Part shown: in pieces, positions 62,740 through 64,000 of the stretch | Position numbering within the stretch: position 1 is the stretch's first letter | Layout: each line of letters begins with the position of its first letter | NCBI RefSeq assembly: GCF_025465945.1 | Contig: NZ_JANLNW010000056.1 | Coordinates: 33,430-97,429 of the forward strand | Direction: 5' to 3' | Source: Pseudomonas sp. 6D_7.1_Bac1 | GTDB lineage: Bacteria > Pseudomonadota > Gammaproteobacteria > Pseudomonadales > Pseudomonadaceae | Length of the DNA: 64,000 bases | Program-made: the position numbers and the translations under genes | Notes under the pieces: model-generated | Seen by the model: only the letters and a program-made list of their open reading frames with translations | The model's database searches: none | Told to the model about the DNA's origin: nothing

Positions 62740-63990
62740 ATGACCCAGCCCTCCGCCAACCGCCCTCACCACGTCGCCATCATCGGCGGCGGCCCCGCCG
62801 GCCTGATGGCCGCCGAGGTGCTGAGCCAGGCCGGGGTCAAGGTCGATCTGTACGACGGCATGCCCTCGGTGGGGCGTAAATTCCTGCTGGCCGGTGTCGG
62901 TGGAATGAACATTACCCATTCCGAAGCTTACCCGGCGTTTCTGGCACGTTACGCCGAGCGCGCCCCACACATCGCCCCATTGCTGCGCGAATTCGGCGCA
63001 GAAGCCTTGTGCCAGTGGATTCACGGTTTGGGCATCGAAACCTTCGTCGGCAGCTCTGGCCGCGTGTTTCCGACCGACATGAAGGCCGCCCCGCTACTGC
63101 GCGCCTGGCTCAAACGCCTGCGCGATGCCGGGGTAGTTATCCACACCCGCCACCGTTGGCTGGGCTGGAACGCTGATGGCAGCCTGCAGATTGATAGCCC
63201 TGACGGTGAAATGGCGATCAGCGCCGATGCACTGTTGCTGGCGCTGGGTGGCGGCAGTTGGTCGCGTTTGGGCTCGGATGGCGCCTGGATGCAGCCGCTT
63301 GCGCAGCTCGGAGTTGCCCTGGCGCCGCTGCAACCGAGCAATTGTGGTTTCGAGGTGACGGCCTGGAGCGAGCTGATGGTCAGCAAATTCGCCGGGGCTC
63401 CGCTGAAAAACATCGCCATTGGCCTCAATGACGATGTGCCGCGACTCGGCGAATGCGTGATCACCGCCACCGGTATCGAAGGCAGTTTGATCTATGCGTT
63501 GTCGGCGCCGATCCGCGAAACCATCAATCAAACCGGCTCAGCAACCATCCACCTCGACCTGCTGCCCGGCAGGCCTGTGGATAAAATCCAGACGGCGCTA
63601 GGCAAACCTCGTGGTTCACGCTCCTTGGCCAAACACTTGCACAGCCAACTCGGCCTCGACGGCGTCAAAGCGGCATTGCTGCGCGAACTGACACCGCCCG
63701 AATGCTTCGCTGACCCGCTCTCTCTGGCCAACGCCATCAAGGCTTTGCCCCTGACACTGGTCAACACTCGCCCATTGGACGAAGCCATCAGCAGCGCCGG
63801 CGGCGTGACGTTCGAGGCGATGAATGAAAACCTGATGCTCAAGCAACTGCCCGGCGTGTTCTGCGCAGGGGAAATGCTCGACTGGGAAGCGCCGACAGGC
63901 GGCTATCTGCTGACCGCATGTTTCGCCAGTGGGCGAGCGGCGGGGTTGGGGATGGTGGAGTGGCTCAACAGAAGCAGGAGCACGACTTAA
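62740..63990 (+). CDS. HI0933/BaiN-type flavoprotein (TIGR03862-like)
   Basis: A 416-residue FAD-binding protein starting MTQPSANRPHHVAIIGGGPAGLMAAEVL, with the dinucleotide motif GGGPAG near residue 17. FLLAGVGGMNITHSEA and the C-terminal FCAGEMLDWEAPTGGYLLTACFASG are the FAD-binding signatures of the HI0933 (BaiN) family. The central domain is the family's insertion. Its reaction in Pseudomonas is not known. The start was chosen at the ATG that places the Rossmann motif near the N-terminus; the frame stays open for 58 codons upstream, through the REP-like pair. Confidence 0.92.
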   Translation: MTQPSANRPHHVAIIGGGPAGLMAAEVLSQAGVKVDLYDGMPSVGRKFLLAGVGGMNITHSEAYPAFLARYAERAPHIAPLLREFGAEALCQWIHGLGIETFVGSSGRVFPTDMKAAPLLRAWLKRLRDAGVVIHTRHRWLGWNADGSLQIDSPDGEMAISADALLLALGGGSWSRLGSDGAWMQPLAQLGVALAPLQPSNCGFEVTAWSELMVSKFAGAPLKNIAIGLNDDVPRLGECVITATGIEGSLIYALSAPIRETINQTGSATIHLDLLPGRPVDKIQTALGKPRGSRSLAKHLHSQLGLDGVKAALLRELTPPECFADPLSLANAIKALPLTLVNTRPLDEAISSAGGVTFEAMNENLMLKQLPGVFCAGEMLDWEAPTGGYLLTACFASGRAAGLGMVEWLNRSRSTT

Positions 63991-64000
63991 TCCCGTGGGA

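Overview
The window looks like chromosomal DNA of a Pseudomonas of the P. fluorescens group. Coding regions are GC-rich. Intergenic gaps carry inverted pairs of Pseudomonas-type REP sequences (GTGGGAGCGAGCCTGCTCGCGA and two related types). The order ileS-ribF-murJ / rpsT / creA-proB-obgE-rpmA-rplU / ispB / fklB, and later morA-glyA, cstA-ybdD-yjiA, PilZ-radA and mscL, follows what I remember of the P. aeruginosa PA4560-PA4616 region. Species cannot be named from the sequence alone.

Layout. 1-11.5 kb: housekeeping block with isoleucyl-tRNA synthetase (partial), FAD synthesis, lipid II flippase, ribosomal proteins S20, L21 and L27, Obg GTPase, proline synthesis, octaprenyl diphosphate synthase, FklB and small conserved proteins, one of them behind a probable Fur box. 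11.5-22 kb: a large lipoprotein of unknown function, a Lon-like protease, periplasmic DUF3015 and DUF4105 proteins, a GreA/GreB-family protein and EttA. 22-35.9 kb: the dual GGDEF/EAL protein MorA, GlyA, a dicarboxylate-type symporter with two GntR regulators and two matching operator-like sites, the CstA/YbdD/YjiA set, a PilZ protein and RadA. 36-48 kb: MscL, ferredoxin-NADP reductase, a LuxR solo with an upstream dyad, RlmG, the cyanide-insensitive-type oxidase genes cydA-cydB plus a small DUF2474 gene with a perfect Anr/FNR box upstream, an MFS transporter, a DJ-1 family protein without its cysteine, an AzgA-type purine permease and TrmA.

48-58.2 kb is the accessory part. It holds an overlapping DUF4160-DUF2442 pair, a tautomerase, a short SDR remnant, and then a quinate/shikimate catabolic cluster: type II dehydroquinase, quinate/shikimate dehydrogenase, TetR regulator, 3-dehydroshikimate dehydratase (QuiC1) and an ACS-family MFS transporter. 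Together these would convert quinate or shikimate to protocatechuate. Two copies of a near-palindromic AACCGG(T/C)T operator, each fused to a -10-like hexamer, lie before aroQ and before quiC1, and are the best candidates for the TetR binding sites. Next come an EamA exporter, an IclR regulator broken by one in-frame amber codon, and a remnant that resembles the start of a zinc metallopeptidase gene. 58.2-64 kb: secreted alpha/beta hydrolase, HAD phosphatase, TesB thioesterase, GNAT acetyltransferase, histone-deacetylase-family hydrolase and an HI0933-type flavoprotein.

I saw no rRNA, tRNA, CRISPR array, insertion sequence or prophage. No wholly new system is obvious. The most interesting leads are the quinate operator pair, the DUF4160/DUF2442 pair, the LuxR solo with its dyad, and the decayed genes around the quinate cluster.
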